Position numbers and translations under genes: made by a program | The notes under the pieces: model-generated | Told to the model about the DNA's origin: nothing | Databases searched by the model: none | What the model saw: only the letters and a program-made list of their open reading frames with translations | Source of the DNA: Paracandidimonas soli | GTDB lineage: Bacteria; Pseudomonadota; Gammaproteobacteria; Burkholderiales; Burkholderiaceae_B | DNA: 64,000 nt | NCBI RefSeq assembly: GCF_004342005.1 | Contig: NZ_SMBX01000001.1 | Location: 620,001 to 684,000, forward strand | Reading direction: 5' to 3' | Part shown: piece after piece, positions 15,946 through 24,723 of the stretch | How the letters are laid out: every line of letters begins with the position of its first letter | Position numbering within the stretch: the stretch's first letter is position 1

Positions 15946-16737
15946 ATGTTGTTGAAAAAACTGGGTGTGGCGCTGGCCTTTTCCACGGCGCTGGCAGCGG
16001 TTGCGGGCGGCGCGCATGCCGCCAAGCTGAGAGTGGCGGCTACGCCGGTGCCTCATGCCGAGCTGCTGGAGCTGGTCAAGCCGACGCTTGCCAAGGAAGG
16101 CGTCGAGCTGGACATCAAGGTGTTCACGGACTACGTGCAGCCGAACCAGCAGGTGGCCGACGGCAACCTGGACGTCAATTTCTTCCAGCACAAGCCCTAT
16201 CTGGATTCGTTCAACAAGGAACACAAGGCGGATCTGGTCGTGGTCGGCCAGGTGCACGTCGAGCCGTTCGGCGCGTATTCGCAGAAGGTCAAGTCCATCG
16301 CCGACCTGAAGGACGGCGCGCAGGTAGCGTTGCCGAACGATCCCAGCAACGGCGCGCGCGCCCTGTTGCTGCTGCAGTCCGAAGGGTTGATCAAGCTGAA
16401 GGATCCCGACAATATCCTGGCGACTTCGCGCGATATCGCCGAGAATCCCAAGAAGCTGCGCTTCCGCGAGCTGGAAGCCGCGACGCTGCCGCGCGTGCTG
16501 CCCGACGTGGATCTGGCGCTCATCAACACGAACTATGCCCTGGAAGCCGGCTTGAATCCGCTGAACGACGCACTGTTCATCGAGGGCTCGGATTCGCCCT
16601 ATGCCAATATTCTCGTCACCGTTCCGGCCAAGGCTGAGAGCGCCGACGTGAAGGCGCTGGTCAAGGCGCTGAACAGCGAAGAGGTGAAGACCTTCATCGC
16701 CGACAAGTACAAGGGGGCGGTGGTTCCCGCGTTCTGA
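15946..16737 (+). CDS. metQ: methionine-binding protein MetQ
   Basis: A 263-residue periplasmic substrate-binding protein of the NlpA family. The signal peptide ends in AHA/AKLRVAATPVPHAE; no lipobox Cys is seen, unlike lipoprotein MetQ of E. coli. Typical segments are FTDYVQPNQQVADG and VNFFQHKPYLD. AAGGAGT precedes ATG 15946, which is preferred over the upstream in-frame GTG at 15919. Last gene of metNIQ. Confidence 0.93.
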   Translation: MLLKKLGVALAFSTALAAVAGGAHAAKLRVAATPVPHAELLELVKPTLAKEGVELDIKVFTDYVQPNQQVADGNLDVNFFQHKPYLDSFNKEHKADLVVVGQVHVEPFGAYSQKVKSIADLKDGAQVALPNDPSNGARALLLLQSEGLIKLKDPDNILATSRDIAENPKKLRFRELEAATLPRVLPDVDLALINTNYALEAGLNPLNDALFIEGSDSPYANILVTVPAKAESADVKALVKALNSEEVKTFIADKYKGAVVPAF

Positions 16738-16759
16738 TCATATTGAATTCGAGCGACGA

Positions 16760-17653
16760 TCAGGTGCTTCCTGCAGCGCAGCTCCAACAGACCCGCTGGG
16801 CAATCTCGGCCACCATCATCCCGACACGGCCGACTGAGTCCATGTGATAAGACGCGACGTATTCATATGCGGGTAGCGTGGAGGGAACCTGGATGATCTG
16901 GAGCGATTCAGCATCGCGGGAAGCGTTCACGCATGCAGAGCTAACGACACCTATGCACATGCCTTCTTTAACGATGCGCAACAGCGCTTCGGCTGAATTG
17001 GTGGAGCTCAGCCGAACCGGCCATAGGCCGTTATTGCGAAACAGCTCTTCTATTGAGCCATAGGTGGCGGAATCCTTGGCATAAGTCATGATGCGATGCT
17101 GGGCTATTTCAGTCAGCGATATCTCTTCAGGAAAGTGAAGTGCGCGACTTGCCACCCACTGCGTTTCATAGCGTGCAAGTGGCAGGTTGCGAACCCCTGC
17201 ACTCAGGGTATTTCCCATGATGATGGCCAAATCCAACTCTCCCCGTTCCAGTAGGCTGCGCAAACGCGGTGTTGTATCTATCATCAGCTCAACCGTTAAA
17301 TGCGGCAAATCACGTGCTATTTCCTTGAAGAGATCGACAATCCAGGCATTGACGATCGTGCTGGTCGTGCCGATGCGAACTCTCTGCAACTGCTTTTGCT
17401 CGCCCGAAGCCAGTACTTGCAGTTCTGTGGAGGTATCGAGCAGATGTTCGGCAAGCTGCAATAGCTGCATGCCTTTGGGAGTCAACTGCACACTGCTCCC
17501 GCTGCGGTCGATCAGTCGCACCCCCAGCTCCTGTTCCAGTGAGGCAAGGCGCATTGAAATTGCTGGTTGAGTGATATGCAGTCGATTGGCCGCCGCGCGA
17601 AAATTGCGCAGTGTTGCGATCGACACGAAAGCCTCTACTTGACGTAACTCCAT
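16760..17653 (-). CDS. LysR family transcriptional regulator
   Basis: A 297-residue LysR regulator with the N-terminal helix-turn-helix (RNFRAAANRLHITQPAIS) and an effector domain starting near residue 90. It is transcribed divergently from the argininosuccinate-lyase-like gene, with a 161-bp gap containing a candidate operator, so it very likely controls that gene and the following Bug. Effector unknown. Confidence 0.9.
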   Translation of the reverse strand: MELRQVEAFVSIATLRNFRAAANRLHITQPAISMRLASLEQELGVRLIDRSGSSVQLTPKGMQLLQLAEHLLDTSTELQVLASGEQKQLQRVRIGTTSTIVNAWIVDLFKEIARDLPHLTVELMIDTTPRLRSLLERGELDLAIIMGNTLSAGVRNLPLARYETQWVASRALHFPEEISLTEIAQHRIMTYAKDSATYGSIEELFRNNGLWPVRLSSTNSAEALLRIVKEGMCIGVVSSACVNASRDAESLQIIQVPSTLPAYEYVASYHMDSVGRVGMMVAEIAQRVCWSCAAGST

Positions 17654-17725
17654 ACTCCTCCCCCGTCATTCTCATCAGCAAAACTTATTGAAGTTTCCCA
17701 CAAAAATTAATTGGACGAATGGCCC

Positions 17726-17744
17726 ATCAAGAAATATATTTGAT
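17726..17744. promoter_or_regulatory. candidate LysR operator
   Basis: ATCAA (17726-17730) and TTGAT (17740-17744) form an inverted repeat with a 9-bp AT-rich spacer, in the gap between the divergent lysR and lyase genes, as expected for a LysR site of the T-N11-A type. Confidence 0.45.
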
Positions 17745-17814
17745 ACGTGGCGAATCCACCTGCGACGTGGATCAGGATCTGACTGGGGGATAGCAGTATG
17801 GGGAGAAAATCGTT

Positions 17815-19329
17815 ATGAGCAATAGCGCCGAATCGCTTTCGCATAGTCGTACGCTGGCGGAGGCCCGGTTGAAATCAGCGCCATCCGATTTAATGGTGAA
17901 GCTTTTCGAGCAGCCGCATCTGGAGCGAGAGGTGCGGCAATTTCATGAGTATCTCCAGGTCGACATTGCGCACACAATCATGCTGGCCGAGCAGAATATT
18001 CTTGAGCCAGAGCAAGCTCGCCTTATCTTGGCTGCGCTGCAGGAAATCGTCGCAATGGGACCCGCGCATTTTCCGATCGATCCGCTGCGAGGCAGCTTCC
18101 TGCTCCAAGTGGAGAGCCACTTGTTCCAGCGGATTGGGGAATCGATAGGAGGAAGAATGCATACGGGCCGCAGCCGCCTGGATCAGGGGCCGACTGTACG
18201 CCGGCTTTACAAAAGACGTCTTTTGTTGGAAGTGTTTGACCAGATCATGAGGCTTCAGGAGGCCATCCTGCGCCTTGCGACCAAGCACTCCGAGACGCTG
18301 ATGCCGGGCTATACGTGCATGCAACATGCCCATCCCACGACTTTCGGTCATTACCTGCTGTCCTTCAGTACAAAGATTTCAGACGATTTTGACCGCTTGC
18401 GCGGCGCATTCGCCCGTCTTAATTTGAATCCTTTGGGTGCTGCCGGGCTATCTGGAACAGCGTGGCCGATAAACCGGATGCGGACCACCGAGCTGCTGGC
18501 CTTCGACGGGATTGTCGTTAATTCGAAACTGGCGCGAGAAGCCTATTATGCCGCTGAAGTCGCCGCTGCGCTCTCATTTGTCATGTCTACGCTGAATGAC
18601 CTGGCAACGGATTTTCATCTTTGGTCGAGTCATGAGTTTTCCTTTGTGGAGACCGCTGACGAGTTTTGCGGCACTAGCTCCATTTTTCCGCAAAAGAAGA
18701 ACCCTGCGGGGTTGGAGGTAGTGAAGTTTGCAGCAGGCACGGCGACCACCTGGCTCACTACTGCGTTGGCGACGTTCCGAGCCGAGGGCACTGGAGACGT
18801 TGTTATGCGGGAATTGCCCCTGCTTGATGAGGCTTTTGCGACAACGAACGGAAGTCTTCAGCTCATGGCGGCCATGGTGGAAAGCCTGACTGTGCACGAA
18901 CAAAATATGGCGTGCGCTGCGGGCGCGCATTGGTCTACTGCAACTAACTTGGCCGATCTGATTGTTAGAGACGGCTCACTGTCGTTTCGGGAGGCCCACA
19001 GTCTTGTAGCGCGTCTGGTGCGCTTGTGCACTGATCGGGACATTTCCGTTCAGAAAATTACCAGCGATCTGTTAAGCGATGCCGCACGCGAGCTTGGCAT
19101 TTTCGACCCAGGATTATCGACAGAGGCCATTCGCAACAGCTTCGATGCCCGTACTTTCGTCAATACGCGCACGTCTTTGGGTGGAACGGCCGCTGCGGAA
19201 ATAGCTTCACTCATCGAAATCGCCCGAATCGTAGCAGGCGAGCAGAATGAGTGGCTCTCGGCACGTCATAAACAAGTCGAGACGGCAGAGGCGTCGCGGA
19301 AAAATGCAGCCGCGCGCTGGCTATGTTGA
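17815..19329 (+). CDS. argininosuccinate lyase-superfamily C-N lyase
   Basis: A 504-residue member of the aspartase/fumarase superfamily, longer than housekeeping argininosuccinate lyase (about 460). Superfamily signatures are present: GGRMHTGRSRLDQG (GGKLHTGRSRNDQ in ASL), the catalytic-His region CMQHAHPTTFGHY and the flexible loop GTSSIFPQKKNP with its catalytic Ser. ASL is encoded in a biosynthetic context; here the gene is divergent to a LysR and followed by a Bug. It is more likely to split an N-substituted aspartate to fumarate plus an amine, as EDDS lyase does; substrate unproven. Confidence 0.8.
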   Translation: MSNSAESLSHSRTLAEARLKSAPSDLMVKLFEQPHLEREVRQFHEYLQVDIAHTIMLAEQNILEPEQARLILAALQEIVAMGPAHFPIDPLRGSFLLQVESHLFQRIGESIGGRMHTGRSRLDQGPTVRRLYKRRLLLEVFDQIMRLQEAILRLATKHSETLMPGYTCMQHAHPTTFGHYLLSFSTKISDDFDRLRGAFARLNLNPLGAAGLSGTAWPINRMRTTELLAFDGIVVNSKLAREAYYAAEVAAALSFVMSTLNDLATDFHLWSSHEFSFVETADEFCGTSSIFPQKKNPAGLEVVKFAAGTATTWLTTALATFRAEGTGDVVMRELPLLDEAFATTNGSLQLMAAMVESLTVHEQNMACAAGAHWSTATNLADLIVRDGSLSFREAHSLVARLVRLCTDRDISVQKITSDLLSDAARELGIFDPGLSTEAIRNSFDARTFVNTRTSLGGTAAAEIASLIEIARIVAGEQNEWLSARHKQVETAEASRKNAAARWLC

Positions 19330-19487
19330 AGGTGAAAAAGTCAATCAGGGGTCTTGTTCAACTTGAAAGTCGTTGTGCGGCCATGCGCTGTTCATTCTGT
19401 GAGCAGGCGTGATCCAAAAGGGCTCCAGATGCCGTCATTTTTTTGTGACGGCAATGGATCTGTATATAAATAATAGGGAGAGATTTG

Positions 19488-20444
19488 ATGTTAAAAAATA
19501 TAGCTGCTGTTTTCGCGTTGGCTCTTTCATTCACTGCAAGCGCCCAGGATTATCCCAACAGGCCAATTACGCTGGTTGTCCCATTCGCGCCCGGAGGAAC
19601 TGTGGATCTGATGGGCCGAATTATCTCGGAACGCTTGTCGGTCCACCTGGGCCAGCCTGTAATCGTGAGCAATCGTGCGGGGGCGGGGGGAACCATCGGA
19701 ACCGGTGTTGTCGCAAAGGCGCCCGCTGACGGATATACCCTTCTGGTGGGTACGCAAGGACAAGTGTTGCAGCCGTTACTCTATAAAAAATTGAATTTCG
19801 ACAGCAACAAGGATCTTTTGACCGCGGCTACCTTTGCATCCGTGCCGAATGTCTTGGCGGTATCCATGAATACTCCTGCCGCTACTATGAGTGAATTTGT
19901 CGAGTACGCGAGGTCCAACCCTGGTGCGATCAACATGGGCTCGGCAGGCATAGGCTCGATCAACCATCTCGTTGGAGAGATCTTTCAGGATCGCGCGAAC
20001 GTAAAATTAACGCATATCCCCTATAAAGGGGCCGCGCCCGCCATGACCGATCTGCAAGCCGGCGAGGTCCATGCTTTATTTGTGAACCTGCCGAATGTGA
20101 TGTCTCACGTGGCGGCGGGGAAGGTACGCTTGCTGGGAATTGCATCAGACAAGCGTTCGCCCGCCATCCCTGATGTGCCGACTTTCGCTGAGGGCGGGGT
20201 GCAAGATACCGTTCTCGACTCATGGTATGGAGTCATGGCGCCGGTTGCGACTCCTCAAGCAGTGGTAAAAAAGATTCAGGATGCTGTGTTGGCCATGACG
20301 CAAGAGCAGGATTTCGCCGCGAGCCTTATCGCACAAGGTGCAATTCCTTTTGCAAGAAACGCGGCTGAATCCGCCAAAATAATGGAGGATGACTTGAAGC
20401 TCTGGGCTCCGGTTGTAGAGAGGTTGAACATTCAAATGGACTAG
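19488..20444 (+). CDS. Bug/TctC-family periplasmic solute-binding protein
   Basis: A 318-residue receptor with a Sec signal peptide ending in ASA/QDYPNRPI. Motifs: LVVPFAPGGTVDL, SNRAGAGG, DGYTLLVG, THIPYKGAAPA and IPDVPTF. ATG 19488 has AGGGAGAG before it. It lies 158 bp behind the lyase-like gene, probably the same regulon, and may bind the lyase substrate (for instance an N-substituted aspartate); that is inference. Confidence 0.9.
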   Translation: MLKNIAAVFALALSFTASAQDYPNRPITLVVPFAPGGTVDLMGRIISERLSVHLGQPVIVSNRAGAGGTIGTGVVAKAPADGYTLLVGTQGQVLQPLLYKKLNFDSNKDLLTAATFASVPNVLAVSMNTPAATMSEFVEYARSNPGAINMGSAGIGSINHLVGEIFQDRANVKLTHIPYKGAAPAMTDLQAGEVHALFVNLPNVMSHVAAGKVRLLGIASDKRSPAIPDVPTFAEGGVQDTVLDSWYGVMAPVATPQAVVKKIQDAVLAMTQEQDFAASLIAQGAIPFARNAAESAKIMEDDLKLWAPVVERLNIQMD

Positions 20445-20779
20445 TGTCCATTCGTAGAATAGGCCGGGAGTTGCAAGTCGGCGTACAGAGAAGATGAAAG
20501 CATGGATGACAAGCCGGCCATGTCTTTGCTGATGCCCGTCTCGACGGAAAAACTGCGCACGCCCCAGTGCGTTTGCTTGGCGAGGCGGGTTTGCGGCTGC
20601 TCAGCGATGTTTTCCGTGAGGCTGCGATGCTGCCATCGCTCCGGCGTAAAGAAAATGCAGGACATCTGAAATTCAACAAGGAAAAAATCCTCTCACTGGA
20701 CATTTTCGCCTAATTTTCACGGACGTTCGCCTGCCCTATCCTGCCTGTGATTTCCTTTTGCACACGACAGGCAGGCGCC
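20445..20779. other. 335-bp stretch without a convincing gene
   Basis: Both strands carry only short frames (longest clean one 20441-20665 minus, 74 residues, no recognised motif and overlapping the Bug stop). The sequence is the transition between the A/T-richer insertion and the core; no hairpin or operator stands out. Confidence 0.4.
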
Positions 20780-21709
20780 ATGACCGGCAACACATCATCC
20801 AGCAAGCCGCCCAAACCGCCGTCGCTGGCGAACGACCTGATCTTCAAGGCGCTGTTCTGCCGGCAGCGGCATCTGCTGGCGGACCTCATCAATGCCGTTC
20901 GCCAAAGCATGCCGCCGGTCAGCATCGTCGATATCCTCAACCCCAGCATTCTGCCCGAAGACATCAGCGGCAAGAACATCGTTCTCGATATTCTGGCGCG
21001 CGATCCTGACGGCACGCTGTTCCTCATCGAAATGCAACTGCGCCATTACCTGCACTGGGCCGAGCGCAACACCTACTACCTGGCGCGCGGCCTGGCCAAT
21101 CAACTGCAGGCCGGGCAAGACTACCGCCACCTGAAACCCGCCGTCGGCATCAGCCTGCTGGCCAACGACCTGTTCCCCGACGAGCGCGACAAGGCCTGCT
21201 GGCATTTCAGCCTGCGCGACAGTGAACGGCCCCGCATCCAGTTGGGGCAGGCGCTGCAAGTGCATATAATTGAACTGAGCAAGGCCGAAAGTCTGCACGG
21301 CCTGCCACAGGAGCTGTTTGCCTGGATCGCCTGCCTGCAGCATGCCACGGATGATACCGCCATGAGCCAGATTTCGCACCCGCCCGTCAAAGAGGCCTTG
21401 CAACACCTCGAAACCCTGATCTCCGACCGTGAGCTGCGCATGCTGGCGGAGCGTCGTGAGCAAGCCATTATCGATGATATCGACGCACTGGATTACGCCA
21501 GGACGGAAGGCATGCGGCAAGGGCTTGAACAAGGGCTGGAGCAAGGCAAGGCTGCATTACTGACGCAGCAGCTCACCCGGAAGTTCGGCCCCTTGCCGGT
21601 GGAAATCCAGCAGCGGCTCCGCACTGCTCTCGTCAGCGAACTGGACGCGTGGGCGCTGAACCTGCTGGATGCCACGACACTGAACGATGTGTTTCACACA
21701 GAGCCATAA
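20780..21709 (+). CDS. Rpn family recombination-promoting nuclease (PD-(D/E)XK)
   Basis: A 309-residue protein with an N-terminal PDDEXK_2 (Rpn/transposase_31) nuclease domain: SLANDLIFKALF start, the ENIVLD-like NIVLDILARDPDG strand and catalytic LIEMQLR (E-x-Q). The C-terminus (about 255-309) is a DUF4351-type tail preceded by EGMRQGLEQGLEQG repeats. Rpn proteins promote RecA-independent recombination by DNA cleavage. ATG 20780 is preferred over GTG 20747, which has no better ribosome site. Confidence 0.85.
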   Translation: MTGNTSSSKPPKPPSLANDLIFKALFCRQRHLLADLINAVRQSMPPVSIVDILNPSILPEDISGKNIVLDILARDPDGTLFLIEMQLRHYLHWAERNTYYLARGLANQLQAGQDYRHLKPAVGISLLANDLFPDERDKACWHFSLRDSERPRIQLGQALQVHIIELSKAESLHGLPQELFAWIACLQHATDDTAMSQISHPPVKEALQHLETLISDRELRMLAERREQAIIDDIDALDYARTEGMRQGLEQGLEQGKAALLTQQLTRKFGPLPVEIQQRLRTALVSELDAWALNLLDATTLNDVFHTEP

Positions 21710-21861
21710 TTCCCGGAAGCCATCTCCTCGCTCAAGAGAGTACATGCTAAAGCTTGAAGCCGGGCAGCCCGGGTCGGGCTGAGCGCTGCGTAGCCCAATG
21801 GTGTTTTCCGTAGGGCGGCTACAGCAGCTCGACGTTGATAACAGTATCTACGAATTGCTGG

Positions 21862-21884
21862 CCAGCCGGCCGTCGGCCGGCTGG
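21862..21884 (-). terminator. strong hairpin downstream of the DUF6776-like gene
   Basis: CCAGCCGGCC and GGCCGGCTGG form a perfect 10-bp stem with a 3-nt loop, 14 bp past the stop of the leftward gene at 21898. No U-run on that strand, so it may act with Rho or as an RNA-stabilising hairpin. Confidence 0.5.
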
Positions 21885-21897
21885 AATGGCGCGCGTA

Positions 21898-22611
21898 TCA
21901 GGGAGCGACGCGCAGTGTGCGGGTTGCGCTCATGCGGGACTCGCCGTTGCGCGTGATCTTGATGACGACTTCGCGGGCGCTCAGGCCGTTGGGCAGATCG
22001 ATGCTGCCGTCCATGTGGACGTAGCGGCCCACGGCAATGTCGAGCGGGGGAAGGTCAACGACGCCCGTGCGGCCGTTGGGGTAGCGGCCTGTCACGACGA
22101 ATTCGACCTTGCCTTCGAAGCGCTGGTCGGCCTTGTCGGCATCCTGCATGACAAGGATCTGGTAGGCGAGCTGCCCGTCCGCATTGCGGAAACGTGCGGC
22201 GCGGATGCCCGGGGAAGTGCCGCGCGGGTCCGGGGCGACGGCGTCGGCCAGCGGTTCGACGTCCTTGTAGAGTTGCGTCAGTTCATCGCGGACGCTGGTC
22301 AGTTCCTTTGTCTGCTGCTCGAAGCGCGTGCGCAACTCGTCGAGTTCGCGCGTCTGCTGGTTGAGCTGCGACTGCAGGCGCTGCTTGTCGATGTTGGCGC
22401 TGTTCAAGTCGTAGTGCAGCTGTTCGGACTGTTCCGCGGTCAGGCGGACCGGGCCGTAGTTTTTCTGCAGGAACAGTAGTCCGCCCGAACCCAGGGCGAT
22501 GCCGGTCAGGAGCAGTACCAGCCAGCGGGGAACGCGCCTGCGCTTGCGGCTGCTGCTGCCATAGGCTGTGGGTTTGAAAGTGTGGCGTTTCGAGGAGCCG
22601 AACCGGGACAT
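21898..22611 (-). CDS. DUF6776-like membrane-anchored coiled-coil protein
   Basis: A 237-residue protein: basic N-terminus (SRKRRRVPR), one transmembrane helix at about 30-48, a coiled coil at about 58-110 rich in Gln/Glu/Leu, and a C-terminal beta-rich domain of about 110 residues with IKITRNGESR near its end. The topology suggests an inner-membrane protein with a periplasmic domain. It resembles the proteins grouped as DUF6776 in Burkholderiales; function unknown. Confidence 0.75.
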   Translation of the reverse strand: MSRFGSSKRHTFKPTAYGSSSRKRRRVPRWLVLLLTGIALGSGGLLFLQKNYGPVRLTAEQSEQLHYDLNSANIDKQRLQSQLNQQTRELDELRTRFEQQTKELTSVRDELTQLYKDVEPLADAVAPDPRGTSPGIRAARFRNADGQLAYQILVMQDADKADQRFEGKVEFVVTGRYPNGRTGVVDLPPLDIAVGRYVHMDGSIDLPNGLSAREVVIKITRNGESRMSATRTLRVAP

Positions 22612-22863
22612 GCGGGGTATTCCTGTTGGTCTTGGGTGAGTGTGTTTGGGGCGGCTGTGGGGATTGCGCGGGTGCGCAAAGACAAAAGCATAAACCTGTT
22701 TCGGATTTGATGCAGCCCGGCCAGGGTGATCCGTATCCTGCCGCCATGACTGGTAGCAAATCGAGCAGAAATCGTATCAATATATGGCGATTGCTCGCGT
22801 GCAGAGCGATATCCGTCCGGCGACGGCGCTATGTATGGCCCATGGCAATGCGGCGCGCGTGCT

Positions 22864-23574
22864 TCAGGCGCGGCTGTCCGCGGCCAATTGCCGATCCAGC
22901 GTCTCCAGGCGCTGCGGCGTGCCCACATCCGTCCATGCGCCGTCGTGCAGCGCGCCGCGGGCGCTGCGGGTCTGCATGGCATGCAGCATCAGCGGACGCA
23001 GCGGAACCGATGTGTCGGGGGGCAGGGCGCGGAACAGGCCGGGCCGGTAGATGCCGATGCCGGTGAAGGTCAGTGCCTGGCCTTGCGCCTGGCCGCGAGG
23101 ATGCAGGATGCCTGCATCATCCAGCGCGAAGTCGCCTTCGGGATGATGCGGCGGATTGTTCGTCATCCACAGCCACATGTCGATATTGCTGTCGTCACGC
23201 ATGCGTTGCGCGGCGGACAGGGCCTGCGAAGGCTGCCAGTCCGTCCAAATGTCGCCGTTGATGACCAGAAAAGGCTCGTCCTGGAAAAATGGCAGCGCCT
23301 TGGCGATGCCGCCGGCAGTTTCCAGGCCGCCGGGGGATTCGGCGGAATAGGAGATCCTCGCCCCGAAGGCTGCGCCGTCTCCGAGCGCGGCTTCGATTTT
23401 CTCGCCGAGCCAGGCATGGTTGACGATGATGTCGCGCAGGCCGGCCGCGACCAGCTTTTCGATATGCCAGACGATCAGCGGCTTGCCGCCGACAGCAAGC
23501 AAGGGCTTGGGTGTATGGTCGGTCAGCGGGCGCATGCGTTCGCCACGGCCCGCGGCGAGGATCATGGCGCGCAT
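22864..23574 (-). CDS. murU: N-acetylmuramate alpha-1-phosphate uridylyltransferase MurU
   Basis: A 236-residue nucleotidyltransferase of the cell-wall recycling route that makes UDP-MurNAc from MurNAc-1-phosphate. The N-terminus MRAMILAAGRGERMRPLT carries the nucleotide-binding loop, with KPLL and the metal-site FLVINGDIWTD. The start overlaps the stop of the kinase gene upstream by an ATGA, which decides it against a longer frame to 23781. Partner of AmgK in the fosfomycin-bypass recycling pathway. Confidence 0.9.
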   Translation of the reverse strand: MRAMILAAGRGERMRPLTDHTPKPLLAVGGKPLIVWHIEKLVAAGLRDIIVNHAWLGEKIEAALGDGAAFGARISYSAESPGGLETAGGIAKALPFFQDEPFLVINGDIWTDWQPSQALSAAQRMRDDSNIDMWLWMTNNPPHHPEGDFALDDAGILHPRGQAQGQALTFTGIGIYRPGLFRALPPDTSVPLRPLMLHAMQTRSARGALHDGAWTDVGTPQRLETLDRQLAADSRA

Positions 23575-24614
23575 CAGAAGGTATATCCAGTGGAAACGGC
23601 GCGGTCCTCCAGACGGTCCAGCAATTTGACCAGCGGCTGGAACGCGTTGTAGCGCGTGGTCACTTGGCGGGTGTAGGCAAGTACGCGCGGGATGTGGTCC
23701 AGGTACCCGTGCTTGCCGTCGCGGTGCGACAGGCGGGCGAACACTCCCAGGATGCGCAGATTGCGCTGCAGGCCCATCCATTCGTAGGCGCGGTGAAAGT
23801 CGCCGAAGTCCGGCGCGACCGGCAGGCCCGCGGCGCGGGCGGCTTCCCAGTAACGGATGGCCCAGTCGAGCTGCTGCGGTTCTTCCCAGGTCGTACGGGC
23901 ATCCATGACGAGAGAGGCGATGTCGTAGGTGACGGGGCCGGCCAGCGCGTCCTGGAAGTCGATGACGCCGGGGACGAAATCGCCTTTCTCGTCCGCGCTG
24001 AGCATCAGGTTGGGCGAATGGAAGTCGCGCAGGACCAGCACGTTAGGCTGGCGCAGATTGTCCTCCACCAGCGTGGCGAAGCATTGCGCCAGCATGGCCT
24101 CTTCCTGCGCATCCAGGGTTTTGCCGCAGTGCGTCCGCACGTACCATTCGGGGAAGACGGTCAGTTCCTGCAGCAGGCGCTCGCGGTCGTAGCTGGGCAG
24201 TCCCTGCGTGGAGGCCTGCTGGGCCTTGACCAGTTCCTGCAACGCCTGACGATACATCACCTGCAGGGCGGTGTCGTCCAGTCCTTGCCGGATGGCCTGA
24301 TAATAGGTGTACTTGCCCAGGTCCGACAGCAGCAGCAGGCCCTGGTCCAGGTCCTTTTCCAGGATGGCGGGGACATGCACCCCGGCGTCGGCGAGCAGGC
24401 CGGCCACGTGCACGAAGGGGCGGCAGTCTTCCTGCGGAGGCGGGGCGTCCATGACGATCAGGCTGCGTTCGCCGGCCTGCAGCCGGAAGTAGCGCCGGAA
24501 GCTGGCATCGCTGGAAGCCGGCGCCAGGGAGTCCGGGTCGAAGCCGTGGCGGGAAGCCAGGGGTTGCAGCCATTGTTTCAGCAGCGTCAGCCGGATATCG
24601 GGGGAAGATTGCAC
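23574..24614 (-). CDS. amgK: N-acetylmuramate/N-acetylglucosamine kinase AmgK
   Basis: A 346-residue aminoglycoside-phosphotransferase-fold kinase that phosphorylates MurNAc (or GlcNAc) at the anomeric position for wall recycling. The catalytic loop is LRDFHSPNLML and the metal-binding segment GVIDFQDAL. The start is a GTG. It is divergent from lptD and overlaps murU, the same arrangement as in Pseudomonas and other recyclers. Confidence 0.92.
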   Translation of the reverse strand: MQSSPDIRLTLLKQWLQPLASRHGFDPDSLAPASSDASFRRYFRLQAGERSLIVMDAPPPQEDCRPFVHVAGLLADAGVHVPAILEKDLDQGLLLLSDLGKYTYYQAIRQGLDDTALQVMYRQALQELVKAQQASTQGLPSYDRERLLQELTVFPEWYVRTHCGKTLDAQEEAMLAQCFATLVEDNLRQPNVLVLRDFHSPNLMLSADEKGDFVPGVIDFQDALAGPVTYDIASLVMDARTTWEEPQQLDWAIRYWEAARAAGLPVAPDFGDFHRAYEWMGLQRNLRILGVFARLSHRDGKHGYLDHIPRVLAYTRQVTTRYNAFQPLVKLLDRLEDRAVSTGYTF

Positions 24615-24723
24615 AATAAATCCAGGGTTGTTGGGGTGGCTTCTCTATAATGTCGGGTTCGCGCCCGTTGGCATCGGGCCAATTATGCCAAAATAGCATC
24701 CGTTTCTGGGAGAAAATAGACTC

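Noticed and set aside
14623-16257. Long antisense reading frame of 544 codons across metN, metI and metQ
   Set aside because: It is the shadow of a GC-rich coding strand; the plus-strand genes are unambiguous and the product is an unstructured His/Arg/Gln-rich chain.
20441-20665. Minus-strand 74-codon frame behind the Bug gene
   Set aside because: Overlaps the Bug stop, has no recognised motif and no clear ribosome site.
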